Made by a program: the position numbers and the translations under genes. A stretch of 64,000 nt of DNA. It comes from Pseudomonas sp. ZH-FAD. Its GTDB lineage: Bacteria > Pseudomonadota > Gammaproteobacteria > Pseudomonadales > Pseudomonadaceae. Every line of letters begins with the position of its first letter. Position 1 is the stretch's first letter. Below the pieces are notes generated by a model. That model saw nothing but the letters and a program-made list of their open reading frames with translations, did no database searches and was not told the origin of the DNA. The stretch covers positions 271,032-335,031 of the forward strand of contig NZ_PGLR01000001.1 of NCBI RefSeq assembly GCF_002803095.1, read 5' to 3'. Below, piece after piece: positions 8,847-16,971 of the stretch.

Positions 8847-8954
8847 GCTGTGCAGGTTATTGCGCAGTCTGCTGAAAAGCCTGTATTCACTGGCCTTCGC
8901 CAGTTTCAGCGCAGAGTTATCCACAGCACGCTGCGCAAGAAGCTGCCAGGTTGG

Positions 8955-10397
8955 TCATTCGGCCCAATGCCGCCCGTGACGCTCCAGCAGGTGTTGCAGT
9001 TGCTCCGGCCCATCGCTGCCGGCCGGGTAGGGGCGCGGGCTCTGGTAGTGCTGGTGCCAGCCCTGCAGGATGGGATCGACCCACTGCCAGGCCGCTTCCA
9101 CTTCATCGCGACGCATGAATAGCGTCGAGTCACCATTGATCACGTCGAGCAGCAGACGTTCGTAGGCGTCCCAGCGGCGCTGCTGGTTGAAGGCATTGGC
9201 CAGGTTGAGGTCCAGCTCCACGGGTTTGAGGTGCATGCCCTTGCCGGGGTTCTTGGCCATCAGCTGCAGGCTGATGCGCTCTTCCGGCTGCAGGCGGATC
9301 AGCAACTGGTTGGCTTCGCCCTCATGGAACAGGCGGTGCGGCACCGGCTTGAACTGGATGAGGATTTCCGAGGTTTTCTTCGCCAGGCGCTTGCCGGTGC
9401 GCAGGTAGAAGGGCACGCCTGCCCAGCGCCAGTTGTCGATTTCCACCTGCACGGCGACGAAGGTTTCGGTGTCGCTGTCGTTGTCGACGTTCTTCTCGAA
9501 GTAGTAGGCGGGCACGTCGTGGCCACCGATTTTGCCGGCTGTGTACTGGCCGCGCACGGTCTTGTCCTGCACGTCGAGGCCGGAGATGGGTTTCAGCGCT
9601 TCGAGGATCTTCACCTTCTCGTTGCGCACCGCCTCGGCGTCGAAGCGCACCGGCGCTTCCATGGCCACCAGGCAGAGCAGCTGCAGCAGGTGGTTCTGAA
9701 TCATGTCGCGCATGGCGCCGGCCTGGTCGTAGTAGCTGCCGCGGTTCTCCACGCCAAGGGTTTCGCAGACGCTGATCTGTACGTGGTCGATATGCCCGGC
9801 GCGCCACACCGGTTCGAACAAGGCATTGGCGAAGCGCAGCGCCATGAGGTTCTGCACGGTTTCCTTGCCCAGATAATGGTCGATGCGAAACACCCGCGCC
9901 TCGTCGAACACGGCGCCGATGGCGGCGTTGATCGCGCGGGCCGATTCCAGCGAGTGGCCGATGGGTTTTTCCAGCACGATGCGCGCTGCAGGACCAGTCA
10001 GGCCGGCGTTGGCCAGGTGCGCTGCGATGGCTTCGAACAGACTCGGTGCGGTGGCCAGGTAGTAGACCCGCACGCGCTCGTCATCACGCCCCAGGCGTTT
10101 GGCCAGGCGGCCGAAATCGGCGCTTTGCGCAGCGTCCATGGCGAAGTAGTCGAGGCGCGCGGCAAAGCTGGCCCAGGTATCGTTGGCGAAATCGGCGCGC
10201 GCCACCTGAGCGCGGCAGTGACGCTCGGCCAGGGCCTGGTAGGCCTCGCGGGTGTGGCTGCTGCGGGCCAGGGCGAGGATGCGCACATCGGCGTGCAGGC
10301 GTCCTTCGCGGTGCAGGTGATAGAGCGCTGGCAGCAGTTTATGCAGGGCCAGATCGCCCGTACCACCGAAGACCAGCATGTCGCAGGGGATGCTCAA
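8955..10397 (-). CDS. zwf: Glucose-6-phosphate 1-dehydrogenase (paralogue of the ZwfC type)
   Basis: This enzyme oxidises glucose 6-phosphate to 6-phosphogluconolactone, feeding the Entner-Doudoroff and pentose phosphate routes. The N-terminal nucleotide-binding motif is FGGTGDLALHKLLPALY, and the substrate/active-site motif RIDHYLGKE lies near residue 172. The length of about 480 residues is normal. No ATG sits at the N-terminus. A TTG at 10397 has GGAG eight bases upstream and starts just before IPCDMLVFGG; a TTG at 10433 is the longer alternative. It is divergent from an RpiR regulator, as in the zwf/RpiR pair of P. putida (PP_5351/PP_5350), and not in the classical hexR-zwf-pgl-eda set. 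A HexR-like box lies between them. Confidence 0.93.
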   Translation of the reverse strand: MSIPCDMLVFGGTGDLALHKLLPALYHLHREGRLHADVRILALARSSHTREAYQALAERHCRAQVARADFANDTWASFAARLDYFAMDAAQSADFGRLAKRLGRDDERVRVYYLATAPSLFEAIAAHLANAGLTGPAARIVLEKPIGHSLESARAINAAIGAVFDEARVFRIDHYLGKETVQNLMALRFANALFEPVWRAGHIDHVQISVCETLGVENRGSYYDQAGAMRDMIQNHLLQLLCLVAMEAPVRFDAEAVRNEKVKILEALKPISGLDVQDKTVRGQYTAGKIGGHDVPAYYFEKNVDNDSDTETFVAVQVEIDNWRWAGVPFYLRTGKRLAKKTSEILIQFKPVPHRLFHEGEANQLLIRLQPEERISLQLMAKNPGKGMHLKPVELDLNLANAFNQQRRWDAYERLLLDVINGDSTLFMRRDEVEAAWQWVDPILQGWHQHYQSPRPYPAGSDGPEQLQHLLERHGRHWAE

Positions 10398-10542
10398 GGG
10401 ACGACTCCGACTCGTTGTGGCAGGCCGTTGCAAGCTACCTGCGTTTGCAGCAAAGAGGCAGTGAAAAGATCGGCTGCGCCCCTTTGCCGGAAAGTTCGTT
10501 CAGCGAATTGGCAGCCGCTTGGCTGTGCGCGGGTGCGAGCTA

Positions 10543-10557
10543 TGTAGTATAACTACA
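10543..10557. promoter_or_regulatory. HexR-type operator between zwf and rpiR
   Basis: TGTAGT-ATA-ACTACA is a perfect inverted repeat that matches the TGTARTnnnAYTACA pattern known for HexR boxes. It lies in the divergent intergenic region, about 145 bases from the zwf start and 90 bases from the regulator start. A half-site-like CACTACAA follows at about 10561. The pattern is visible in the sequence; binding by the adjacent RpiR protein is inferred. Confidence 0.65.
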
Positions 10558-10647
10558 AGGTCACTACAACCGCCGGCCGCCGATCATAACCGAGCTATGA
10601 CCCGCCGAGTGCCGCGGTAGACCCTTTTCTGCATAGAGCCTATCTCA

Positions 10648-11514
10648 GTGAATCTGTTGCAACACATCGCCCAGTCGCGTCACCTGCTGCGCAAGTCCGA
10701 GCTCAAGGTGGCCGATCACGTCTTGCTCGATCCTGCATCGGTGATGCACAGCTCCATGGCCGAGCTGGCGCATAGTGTTGGCATCAGCGAGCCGACCATC
10801 GTGCGTTTTTGCCGTGCCATCGGTTGCAGCGGCTTCCAGGATCTCAAGCTGAAGCTGGCGCAGAGCCTGGCTGCCGGGGCCAGCTTCGGTCAGTTCGCGA
10901 TTCACGAGGACGACTCGGTCGCCGACTTCAGTCTGAAGATCTTCGACACCACCCTGCACACGCTGATGGAAGTGCGCGAGAAGCTCGACCCTGAGGCGCT
11001 GCAGCGCGCCATCGCCGCCTGCTCCAAGGCGCAGCGCGTGGAGTTCTATGGCTTCGGTGCGTCTGGTGCGGTGGCGGCCGATGCCCAGCACAAATTCTTC
11101 CGCCTGCTGCTCAACGCCGCCGCTTATTCCGACCCGCACATGCAGGCGATGAGTGCGGTGACCCTGCAGCCGGGCGACGTGGCGGTGTGCATTTCCCAGT
11201 CCGGCCGTTCCAAGGACTTGCTGATCACCGCCAACCTGGTGCGTGAGTCCGGCGCCAGCCTGATCACCCTGTGTCCGAGCCAGACGCCGCTGGCTGAGCT
11301 GTCGACCGTCAACCTGGCCATCGACGTGCAGGAAGATACCGAGATCTACACCCCGCTGACCTCGCGCATCGCCCACCTGGTGGTGATCGACGTGCTGGCC
11401 ATGGGCGTGGCCATGGCGCGCGGACCGAGCCTGGTCAACCACCTCAAGAGCGTCAAGCGCAGCCTGCGCAGCCTGCGCCTGTCGCCGAAGTCGTTGCGTA
11501 ACACCGAGGACTGA
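10648..11514 (+). CDS. RpiR/HexR-family transcriptional regulator
   Basis: This 288-residue protein has an N-terminal RpiR helix-turn-helix (about residues 1-77, motif MAELAHSVGISEPTIVRFCRAIGCSGFQDLKLKLAQSLA). A SIS sugar-phosphate-binding domain follows (about residues 125-260, with FYGFGASGAVAADAQHKF and ISQSGRSKDLL). HexR proteins of Pseudomonas respond to 2-keto-3-deoxy-6-phosphogluconate and repress sugar-catabolic genes. This copy is divergent from a zwf paralogue with a HexR-like box between them, so control of that zwf is likely. It starts with GTG at 10648; the ribosome-binding site is weak. Confidence 0.88.
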   Translation: MNLLQHIAQSRHLLRKSELKVADHVLLDPASVMHSSMAELAHSVGISEPTIVRFCRAIGCSGFQDLKLKLAQSLAAGASFGQFAIHEDDSVADFSLKIFDTTLHTLMEVREKLDPEALQRAIAACSKAQRVEFYGFGASGAVAADAQHKFFRLLLNAAAYSDPHMQAMSAVTLQPGDVAVCISQSGRSKDLLITANLVRESGASLITLCPSQTPLAELSTVNLAIDVQEDTEIYTPLTSRIAHLVVIDVLAMGVAMARGPSLVNHLKSVKRSLRSLRLSPKSLRNTED

Positions 11515-11524
11515 GCCACAGCCT

Positions 11525-12301
11525 TCAGAGGGTTCTGATCGAGGTGCGAATTGCTCGTGCGCACTCGATCACTGCGGGGGCCAGGCGCCTTTCCGCTTCT
11601 TCCAGCGTCCAGCGACTGGTGGGCGCGACCACATGGACCGCCGCCACCGGCTGGCCCTGACTGCCGAGAATCGGCGCGGCGATGGTCATGTCGCCAAGGA
11701 ACAACTCTTCGTTATTGATCGCATAGCCCTTGCGCCGTGTCGTCTCGATCTGCGCGAGGATTTCTTCGAGATCGGTGAGGGTCTGCTGGGTATGGCGTTT
11801 CAACTCGCTGGCGCTCAATACCCCCTGGGCTTCGTCGTGGCTCAGGGCGCTGAGATAGGCGCGGCCTGAGCCGGTGCAGTACATGGGGATACGACTACCG
11901 ATGGGCATGTGGATGGGGATGAACTTCGGCGCTACGAAGCGGGCCACGTAGACCATCTCCAAACCGTCGGGTTCGGTCAGATTGGTAGTCTCCCCCGTGA
12001 TTTGCGCCAGTTCGGCGAGAAAGGGGTTGGCAACGTCCACCAGCGTATCGGCAGCCAGGTAGTTGTAGCCGATCTCCATGACCCGCGGCGTGAGCTGAAA
12101 GCGCTTGGTCTGCGGATGCTTGCGCACGTAACCCAGGGCTTCCAGGGTGTGAATCATGCGTTGTGCCGAGCTCTTGTTGATGCCAGCCGCCTCGGCGACT
12201 TCCGCCAGATTCATGGTACGTCGTTGGGCATTGAAGGCGCGCAGCACGGCGAGACCCTTCTCCAGAGACTGGTTGAACAGTGAATTCTCGCTCTCGCTCA
12301 C
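11525..12301 (-). CDS. IclR-family transcriptional regulator
   Basis: This 258-residue IclR protein has an N-terminal winged helix (about residues 10-70, NLAEVAEAAGINKSSAQRMIHTLEALGYV) and an IclR effector-binding domain (about 80-255). It starts with GTG at 12301, preceded by AGGATGAGG. It is divergent from the ABC transporter gene set that starts at 12469, with a perfect palindrome in the shared intergenic region. It is therefore the likely local regulator of uptake and oxidation of the unknown amino-acid or amine substrate. Confidence 0.9.
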   Translation of the reverse strand: MSESENSLFNQSLEKGLAVLRAFNAQRRTMNLAEVAEAAGINKSSAQRMIHTLEALGYVRKHPQTKRFQLTPRVMEIGYNYLAADTLVDVANPFLAELAQITGETTNLTEPDGLEMVYVARFVAPKFIPIHMPIGSRIPMYCTGSGRAYLSALSHDEAQGVLSASELKRHTQQTLTDLEEILAQIETTRRKGYAINNEELFLGDMTIAAPILGSQGQPVAAVHVVAPTSRWTLEEAERRLAPAVIECARAIRTSIRTL

Positions 12302-12331
12302 AACCTCATCCTTATCTTTTCAGAAATTAAG

Positions 12332-12346
12332 TATCGATATTCGATA
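12332..12346. promoter_or_regulatory. Palindrome in the iclR/ABC transporter divergent region
   Basis: TATCGA-TAT-TCGATA is a perfect 15-bp inverted repeat, 31 bases upstream of the iclR start and about 120 bases upstream of the transporter start. IclR regulators bind short palindromes in such positions, so it is a candidate operator. No direct evidence of binding is available. Confidence 0.45.
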
Positions 12347-12468
12347 TTTATAAATCTCTTTACGATTCTTGTAAATTGCTTATAGTGAAACCGACGCCTC
12401 CTGCCGATAAAGAAGAGGCTATCCATAGCGCAAAAAGACAATAAATAGCGTCCAATGGGAGTACCGCC

Positions 12469-13224
12469 ATGCGTCTCAATCTTCGTAGCCTCACCTGTGC
12501 CTGCGCTCTGTTCGCCGGTCTCGTTTCTTTCACCGCCAGCGCCGAAACCCTCCGTGTCGGGGCCACCGCCACCGGCGTGCCCTTCACCTTTCTCGACGTC
12601 AAGAGCCAGAGTATTCAGGGCATGATGGTCGATGCTGCCGAGGCAGTGGCCAAGGCCGGTGGCTTCGAGGTGGAGATTCAGCAGACCACGTTCGCCGCCT
12701 TGATCCCCTCGCTGACCACGAAGAAGATCGACATCATCTCCGCCGCCATGCTGCGTACGCCTGCTCGGGAGAAGGTGGTGCAGTATTCCGACCCGGTATT
12801 CAGCTATGGCGAAGGCTTGATCGTGCGTGCCGACGACGCTAACGCCTACACCAGCATGGAGGATCTCGCTGGTGAAGTCGTTGGTGCCCAGGTCGGTACC
12901 GTGTTCATCGACGAGTTGAACAAGCGCGGCATCTTCAAGGAGGTACGCAGCTACGACTCCATCTCCGACCTGATGCGCGACCTGGTGCTGGGGCGGATCA
13001 AAGCCGGCTTCGCCGATCATCCGATCCTTGCCTACCAAATCGCTCAGGGCACTCATGACCAGGTGCGTCTGGTGCAGAGCTATCAGCCGGTGATCATGGG
13101 CGACGTCTGCCTGATCGTGCGCAAGGACGAACCGGCCCTGCTCGAGCAGGTCAACCAGGGTATCGCCGCGATCAAGGCCGATGGCTCGCTCGAGAAAATC
13201 ATCGAGAAGTGGCAGCTCGATTAA
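12469..13224 (+). CDS. Polar amino-acid-type ABC transporter substrate-binding protein
   Basis: This 251-residue protein is exported: a signal peptide of about 25 residues ends in SFTASA before ETLRVGATATG. It belongs to the family 3 (SBP_bac_3) periplasmic binding proteins, with the characteristic GMMVDAAEAVAKAGGFEVE and a DIISAAMLRTPAREKVVQYSDP segment. It is the first gene of the binding protein-permease-ATPase-oxidase set controlled by the divergent iclR. The substrate is not identifiable from sequence; a positively charged amino acid, opine or amine is plausible given the FAD oxidase at the end of the operon. Confidence 0.9.
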   Translation: MRLNLRSLTCACALFAGLVSFTASAETLRVGATATGVPFTFLDVKSQSIQGMMVDAAEAVAKAGGFEVEIQQTTFAALIPSLTTKKIDIISAAMLRTPAREKVVQYSDPVFSYGEGLIVRADDANAYTSMEDLAGEVVGAQVGTVFIDELNKRGIFKEVRSYDSISDLMRDLVLGRIKAGFADHPILAYQIAQGTHDQVRLVQSYQPVIMGDVCLIVRKDEPALLEQVNQGIAAIKADGSLEKIIEKWQLD

Positions 13225-13284
13225 GCGCCCCTCGGCCCTCCCGTTTCGGCGGGCCGTTCCTCTCCCTTGTTCGTGAGTAGTCCC

Positions 13285-13941
13285 ATGTTTCTCCAGAACG
13301 CTCTGGACTTCCTCCCTATTCTTCTGAAAGGGGCGGTGGTCACCGTGCAGGTCACGGCTGGTTCCTTCCTGCTCAGTTCCGTCATCGGCCTGGTCTTCGC
13401 GCTGATGATGGTCTCCAAGGTGCGCGCGATCGCGTTGTTCGCCATTGGCGTGGTCAACGTCATCCGCGGCCTGCCGATCATCGTGCAGCTCTTCTACATC
13501 TACTTCGTGTTGCCGGATTTCGGCATCCAGCTCACCGCTTTTCAGGCCGGCGTGATTGGCCTCGGTATCGCCTATTCGGCGTATCAGGCGGAGAACTTCC
13601 GTGCCGGTATCCAGGCCATCCACCAGGGTCAGATAGAGGCCGCCGAGTCCCTTGGTATGCGCGGTGCCATGGTGATGCGCCGGGTGGTACTGCCGCAGGC
13701 CTTCCGCATCGCCCTGCCGCCTTACGGCAATACCCTGGTGATGATGCTCAAGGACTCATCGCTGGTATCGACCATCACGGTCGCGGAAATGACCCGCGCC
13801 GGCCAACTGATCGCCTCTTCGACCTTCGAGAACATGACGGTCTATACCCTGGTCGCGCTGCTCTACCTGGCGCTGAGCCTGCCGCTGTCCTATGGGCTAC
13901 GCCGATTGGAAGCGCGTATCGGCAAGAGGAGCAAGGCATGA
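13285..13941 (+). CDS. Amino-acid ABC transporter permease (HisM/GlnP type)
   Basis: This 218-residue inner-membrane permease has about five membrane segments. It carries the HisMQ-type coupling loop EAAESLGMRGAMVMRRVVLPQA near residues 115-135, which contacts the ATPase. I chose the ATG at 13285 over an in-frame TTG at 13267 because the homologous start (MFLQNALDFLPILLKGAVVTVQ) begins there. The stop overlaps the ATPase start by four bases. A single permease gene suggests a homodimeric channel. Confidence 0.92.
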   Translation: MFLQNALDFLPILLKGAVVTVQVTAGSFLLSSVIGLVFALMMVSKVRAIALFAIGVVNVIRGLPIIVQLFYIYFVLPDFGIQLTAFQAGVIGLGIAYSAYQAENFRAGIQAIHQGQIEAAESLGMRGAMVMRRVVLPQAFRIALPPYGNTLVMMLKDSSLVSTITVAEMTRAGQLIASSTFENMTVYTLVALLYLALSLPLSYGLRRLEARIGKRSKA

Positions 13942-14681
13942 TCGACATCAAGCAATTGCACAAGAGTTTCGGCGGCCTGGCCGTGCTGGAAGGGGTCGAC
14001 CTGAGTGTCGAAAGCGGCGAGGTGGTCTGCCTGATCGGCCCGTCGGGCTCGGGCAAATCCACGCTGTTGCGCTGCATCAATGGGCTGGAGAGTCATGATC
14101 GTGGCGAGATACTGGTCAGCGGGCAGCCGGTCGATCGCCAGCATGAGAGCATCCACCAGATCCGCACCCAGGTGGCCATGGTGTTCCAGCGCTTCAACCT
14201 GTTCCCCCATCGCACGGCGGTGGAAAACGTCATGGAGGGGCCGATCTACGTAAAGAAGGAAGCGCCACGTGAAGCCCGTCAGCAGGCCGAGGCGTTGCTG
14301 CAGAAGGTCGGCCTCGCGCATCGCATGAATGCCTATCCGGACGAGCTTTCCGGCGGCCAGCAGCAGCGTGTGGCCATCGCCCGTGCCCTGGCGATGAAAC
14401 CCAAGGCCATCCTCTTCGACGAGCCCACCTCGGCCCTCGACCCTGAACTGGTCGGCGAGGTACTGGCGGTGATGCGCCAACTGGCCGACGAAGGCATGAC
14501 CATGGTGGTGGTCACTCACGAGATGGGTTTTGCCCGCGACGTAGCGGACAAGGTGTGCTTCCTCCATGGCGGCCGCATCGTCGAATCCGGTCCGGCCCGT
14601 GAGGTGCTGGGTGCCCCCAGCCATCCGCGTACCCAGGAGTTTCTGCGGCGCCTGCTGAACAACCCCGAGGTCTCGGCATGA
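13938..14681 (+). CDS. Amino-acid ABC transporter ATP-binding protein
   Basis: This 247-residue ATPase has Walker [10 protein letters not shown] (about residues 32-40), Q-loop [11 protein letters not shown], signature LSGGQQQR, Walker [14 protein letters not shown] and the switch His in [10 protein letters not shown]. This is the standard polar amino-acid importer type (GlnQ/HisP). It overlaps both neighbours with ATGA junctions, indicating a tightly coupled operon with the permease and the FAD oxidoreductase. Confidence 0.96.
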   Translation: MIDIKQLHKSFGGLAVLEGVDLSVESGEVVCLIGPSGSGKSTLLRCINGLESHDRGEILVSGQPVDRQHESIHQIRTQVAMVFQRFNLFPHRTAVENVMEGPIYVKKEAPREARQQAEALLQKVGLAHRMNAYPDELSGGQQQRVAIARALAMKPKAILFDEPTSALDPELVGEVLAVMRQLADEGMTMVVVTHEMGFARDVADKVCFLHGGRIVESGPAREVLGAPSHPRTQEFLRRLLNNPEVSA

Positions 14682-15967
14682 ACGTGGCCGTCAATCCCGG
14701 TTTACCCGCTTCTCTCTGGGCTGCCACGGCGCTGCCTGCCGCCCCCACGCCACCATTGGCCGAGAGCGCCGAGGCTGACGTGGCCATCGTCGGTGCCGGT
14801 TATACCGGGCTGGTCACGGCGTTGCACCTGGCCGAGGCGGGTGTGCGTGTCTGCGTGCTCGATGCCGGCGAGCCGGGTTGGGGGGCTTCCGGGCGCAATG
14901 GTGGGCAGGTCATCCCTGGGCTCAAGTACGATCCAGAACAACTGCTAGCCAGGTTCGGCGAGGTCCGTGGCGAGGCGATGATAGAGGCTGCCGGCGGCGC
15001 TGCCGACGAGGTATTCGCGTTGATCGAGCGACTCGGCATCCAGTGCGATGCCAGTCGCAAGGGCTGGATCCAGCCGGCCGTTTCCAGTGTTGCTCTGCGC
15101 GGCCTGGAGCAGCGGGCCAGGCAATGGAGCGCTCGCGGCGTGGCAGTCGAGTTGCTGGATAAGCCGGCCGTGGCGCGGCGCATCGGCAGTACCGATTATC
15201 TCGGCGCCTGGGTCGATCCGCGCGCCGGAAGCCTGCAACCCTTGAGTTATGTGCGTGGTCTGGCTGCTGCCGCGCTTCGCGCCGGTGCTGCCATCCACGG
15301 GCACAGTCGGGTTACTGCGCTTGCCCGCCAGGGGCAACGCTGGACGCTGACGACCGCACAGGGCGCCACCGTGCGCGCCGAGTGCGTGCTGCTGGCGAGC
15401 AATGGCTACACGGATGATCTTTGGCCAGGGTTGCGGCAGACGCTGATTGCGGCCAACAGCTTCATCATCGCGACCCAGCCACTGCCTGCACACCTGCGCC
15501 AGAGTGTATTGCCCGGTGGCGAAGTGTGTTCAGATGCGCGCCGACTGTTGCTGTACTTCAAGCAGGATGCTCAGGGGCGTTTGCTGCTGGGCGGTCGTGG
15601 CCCCTTCCCCGAGCCGCGTCAGGCGAGCGACTGGGCGCATCTGCAGCGCTCGCTGACCGGGTTGTTTCCGCAGCTCGCCGGTGTGCCCATCGAGTATCGC
15701 TGGAGTGGGCGTGTGGCCTTGACCCAGGACTTCCTGCCTCATGTTCATGAGCCGGCGCCAGGCTTGTCGATGTTGTTGGGCTACAACGGGCGTGGTGTCG
15801 CCCTGGCCACCAGCCTTGGGCGTCATATGGCGAGGCGCCTGGCTGGGCAGGCCGAGGACTTCCCCTTTCCCGTCACGCCTGTCAGGCGCATTCCCTTGCA
15901 TGGCCTGCAGCGCCTCTATCTGGGCGCCGGAATCGCCTGGTATCGACTGCTGGACGCGCTGCTGTAA
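14678..15967 (+). CDS. FAD-dependent oxidoreductase (DAO family, PuuB/OrdL-like)
   Basis: This 429-residue flavoprotein has the N-terminal dinucleotide motif VAIVGAGYTGLVTALHLAEAG (about residues 28-48), then GWGASGRNGGQVIPGLK and the C-terminal GYNGRGVALATSLGRHMA segment. These are typical of gamma-glutamylputrescine oxidase-like enzymes of the DAO family. Such enzymes oxidise amines or N-substituted amino acids with release of aldehyde or keto acid. It is the last gene of the ABC importer operon (ATGA overlap), so it probably acts on the imported compound. The exact substrate is not determined. Confidence 0.87.
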   Translation: MNVAVNPGLPASLWAATALPAAPTPPLAESAEADVAIVGAGYTGLVTALHLAEAGVRVCVLDAGEPGWGASGRNGGQVIPGLKYDPEQLLARFGEVRGEAMIEAAGGAADEVFALIERLGIQCDASRKGWIQPAVSSVALRGLEQRARQWSARGVAVELLDKPAVARRIGSTDYLGAWVDPRAGSLQPLSYVRGLAAAALRAGAAIHGHSRVTALARQGQRWTLTTAQGATVRAECVLLASNGYTDDLWPGLRQTLIAANSFIIATQPLPAHLRQSVLPGGEVCSDARRLLLYFKQDAQGRLLLGGRGPFPEPRQASDWAHLQRSLTGLFPQLAGVPIEYRWSGRVALTQDFLPHVHEPAPGLSMLLGYNGRGVALATSLGRHMARRLAGQAEDFPFPVTPVRRIPLHGLQRLYLGAGIAWYRLLDALL

Positions 15968-16075
15968 GTTAGCCCCGGTGGCACGATGGTCACCGGAGCT
16001 TCACTGCCTTGCCGTCAAAGCGTCATCTACCCGGAGCAAGCTGAGACCTCCAGTCCTCGTTCCGGGAGAACCGAG

Positions 16076-16288
16076 ATGCCTCGTATCTTCGATGACGCGC
16101 AACTGCACGACCAACCTGACGCCAAGACCCGGCGCAAACTGCAAGACCAGCGCCGCATGGCCTATCGCCGGGCCATCGAGCACTATGCCGAGCAGTGCCA
16201 GCTGCAACGCGAGCTTGCCGATTTCCCCGAGCTGGTTTCCGCCAGCTACCTCCAGCACGGCGAACCTGATTCGCGCCGCGCCGCCTGA
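16076..16288 (+). CDS. Small conserved hypothetical protein (70 aa)
   Basis: The product is a short hydrophilic, helical protein beginning MPRIFDDAQLHDQPDAKTRR, rich in Arg, Gln and Ala with a repeated QxxR pattern. I chose the ATG at 16076 because GGGAGA lies a few bases upstream; an in-frame ATG at 15986 would add 30 unlikely residues. It has no signal peptide or membrane segment. I do not recognise a function. The charged, regular pattern suggests a small helical cytoplasmic protein. A GC-rich hairpin follows the stop. Confidence 0.65.
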   Translation: MPRIFDDAQLHDQPDAKTRRKLQDQRRMAYRRAIEHYAEQCQLQRELADFPELVSASYLQHGEPDSRRAA

Positions 16289-16298
16289 CTTTCTTGTT

Positions 16299-16318
16299 GC
16301 CCTGCCTGCGGGCAGGGC
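16299..16318 (+). terminator. GC-rich hairpin after the small gene
   Basis: GCCCTGCC-TGCG-GGCAGGGC forms a perfect 8-bp stem ten bases after the stop codon at 16288. There is no clear T-run, so it may be a weak terminator or an mRNA-stabilising structure. The rest of 16289-16498 shows nothing recognisable. Confidence 0.4.
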
Positions 16319-16498
16319 AGTGAGCTTGCCCGATTCTACGAACTTATTGCCCGGTTCTGCTGATCTCTGTGGTCGGCAGCGACAGCAGGTTTTGCGCCCA
16401 CTACAGTGATTATCTGGCCCCCTGTGTGCGGGGCTGACCGTGACCACCGGCAGTCATGCCGGAACCATCAGACACCATCAGAACAAGGTGGGCAGACC

Positions 16499-16957
16499 AT
16501 GATTACCCTGAATCTCAATGGCAAGGACCATGAGCTGGACGTGGCCGACGATATGCCGCTGCTCTGGGCATTGCGCGACGTCGCCAATCTCACCGGCACC
16601 AAGTACGGCTGTGGCATGGCCCTGTGCGGCGCCTGCACGGTGAACGTCGAAGGCCAGCCGACTCGCTCCTGCGTCACACCGGTATCGGCGGTGGTCGGCA
16701 AGCGCATCAGCACCATCGAGGCGGTTGGCGAAGACACCGTGGGCAAGGTGGTTCAGGACGCCTGGCGGCAACTGGACGTGGTCCAGTGCGGCTACTGCCA
16801 GTCCGGACAGATCATGGCGGCGACGGCGCTGCTGAGCAGCAACAAGGCGCCGAGCGATGCCGATATCGACGCGGCCATGAGCAGCAACATCTGCCGCTGC
16901 GCCACCTATGTGCGGATTCGCGCCGCCATTCACGAAGCTGCCGGCAAACTGGCCTGA
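16499..16957 (+). CDS. iorA: (2Fe-2S) subunit of a molybdenum hydroxylase, isoquinoline 1-oxidoreductase alpha type
   Basis: This 152-residue electron-transfer subunit has two [2Fe-2S] clusters. The plant-type cluster uses YGCGMALCGACT plus a later Cys in TRSC. The second cluster uses CGYCQSGQ and NICRCATY. Start is the ATG at 16499. The large subunit follows 14 bases downstream. Family members pass electrons from the molybdopterin subunit to an acceptor. Isoquinoline is only the name-giving substrate; the true one, possibly an aldehyde or N-heterocycle, is unknown. Confidence 0.88.
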   Translation: MITLNLNGKDHELDVADDMPLLWALRDVANLTGTKYGCGMALCGACTVNVEGQPTRSCVTPVSAVVGKRISTIEAVGEDTVGKVVQDAWRQLDVVQCGYCQSGQIMAATALLSSNKAPSDADIDAAMSSNICRCATYVRIRAAIHEAAGKLA

Positions 16958-16971
16958 GGAGGCGCATAGAC

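Noticed and set aside
8700..8860. Sigma-54 promoter for hcp
   Set aside because: No acceptable GG-N10-GC pair with the TGGCAC/TTGC context was found on the minus strand.
9231..10547. Plus-strand frame of 438 codons opposite zwf
   Set aside because: It is a shadow of zwf and would also run through the candidate HexR box region.
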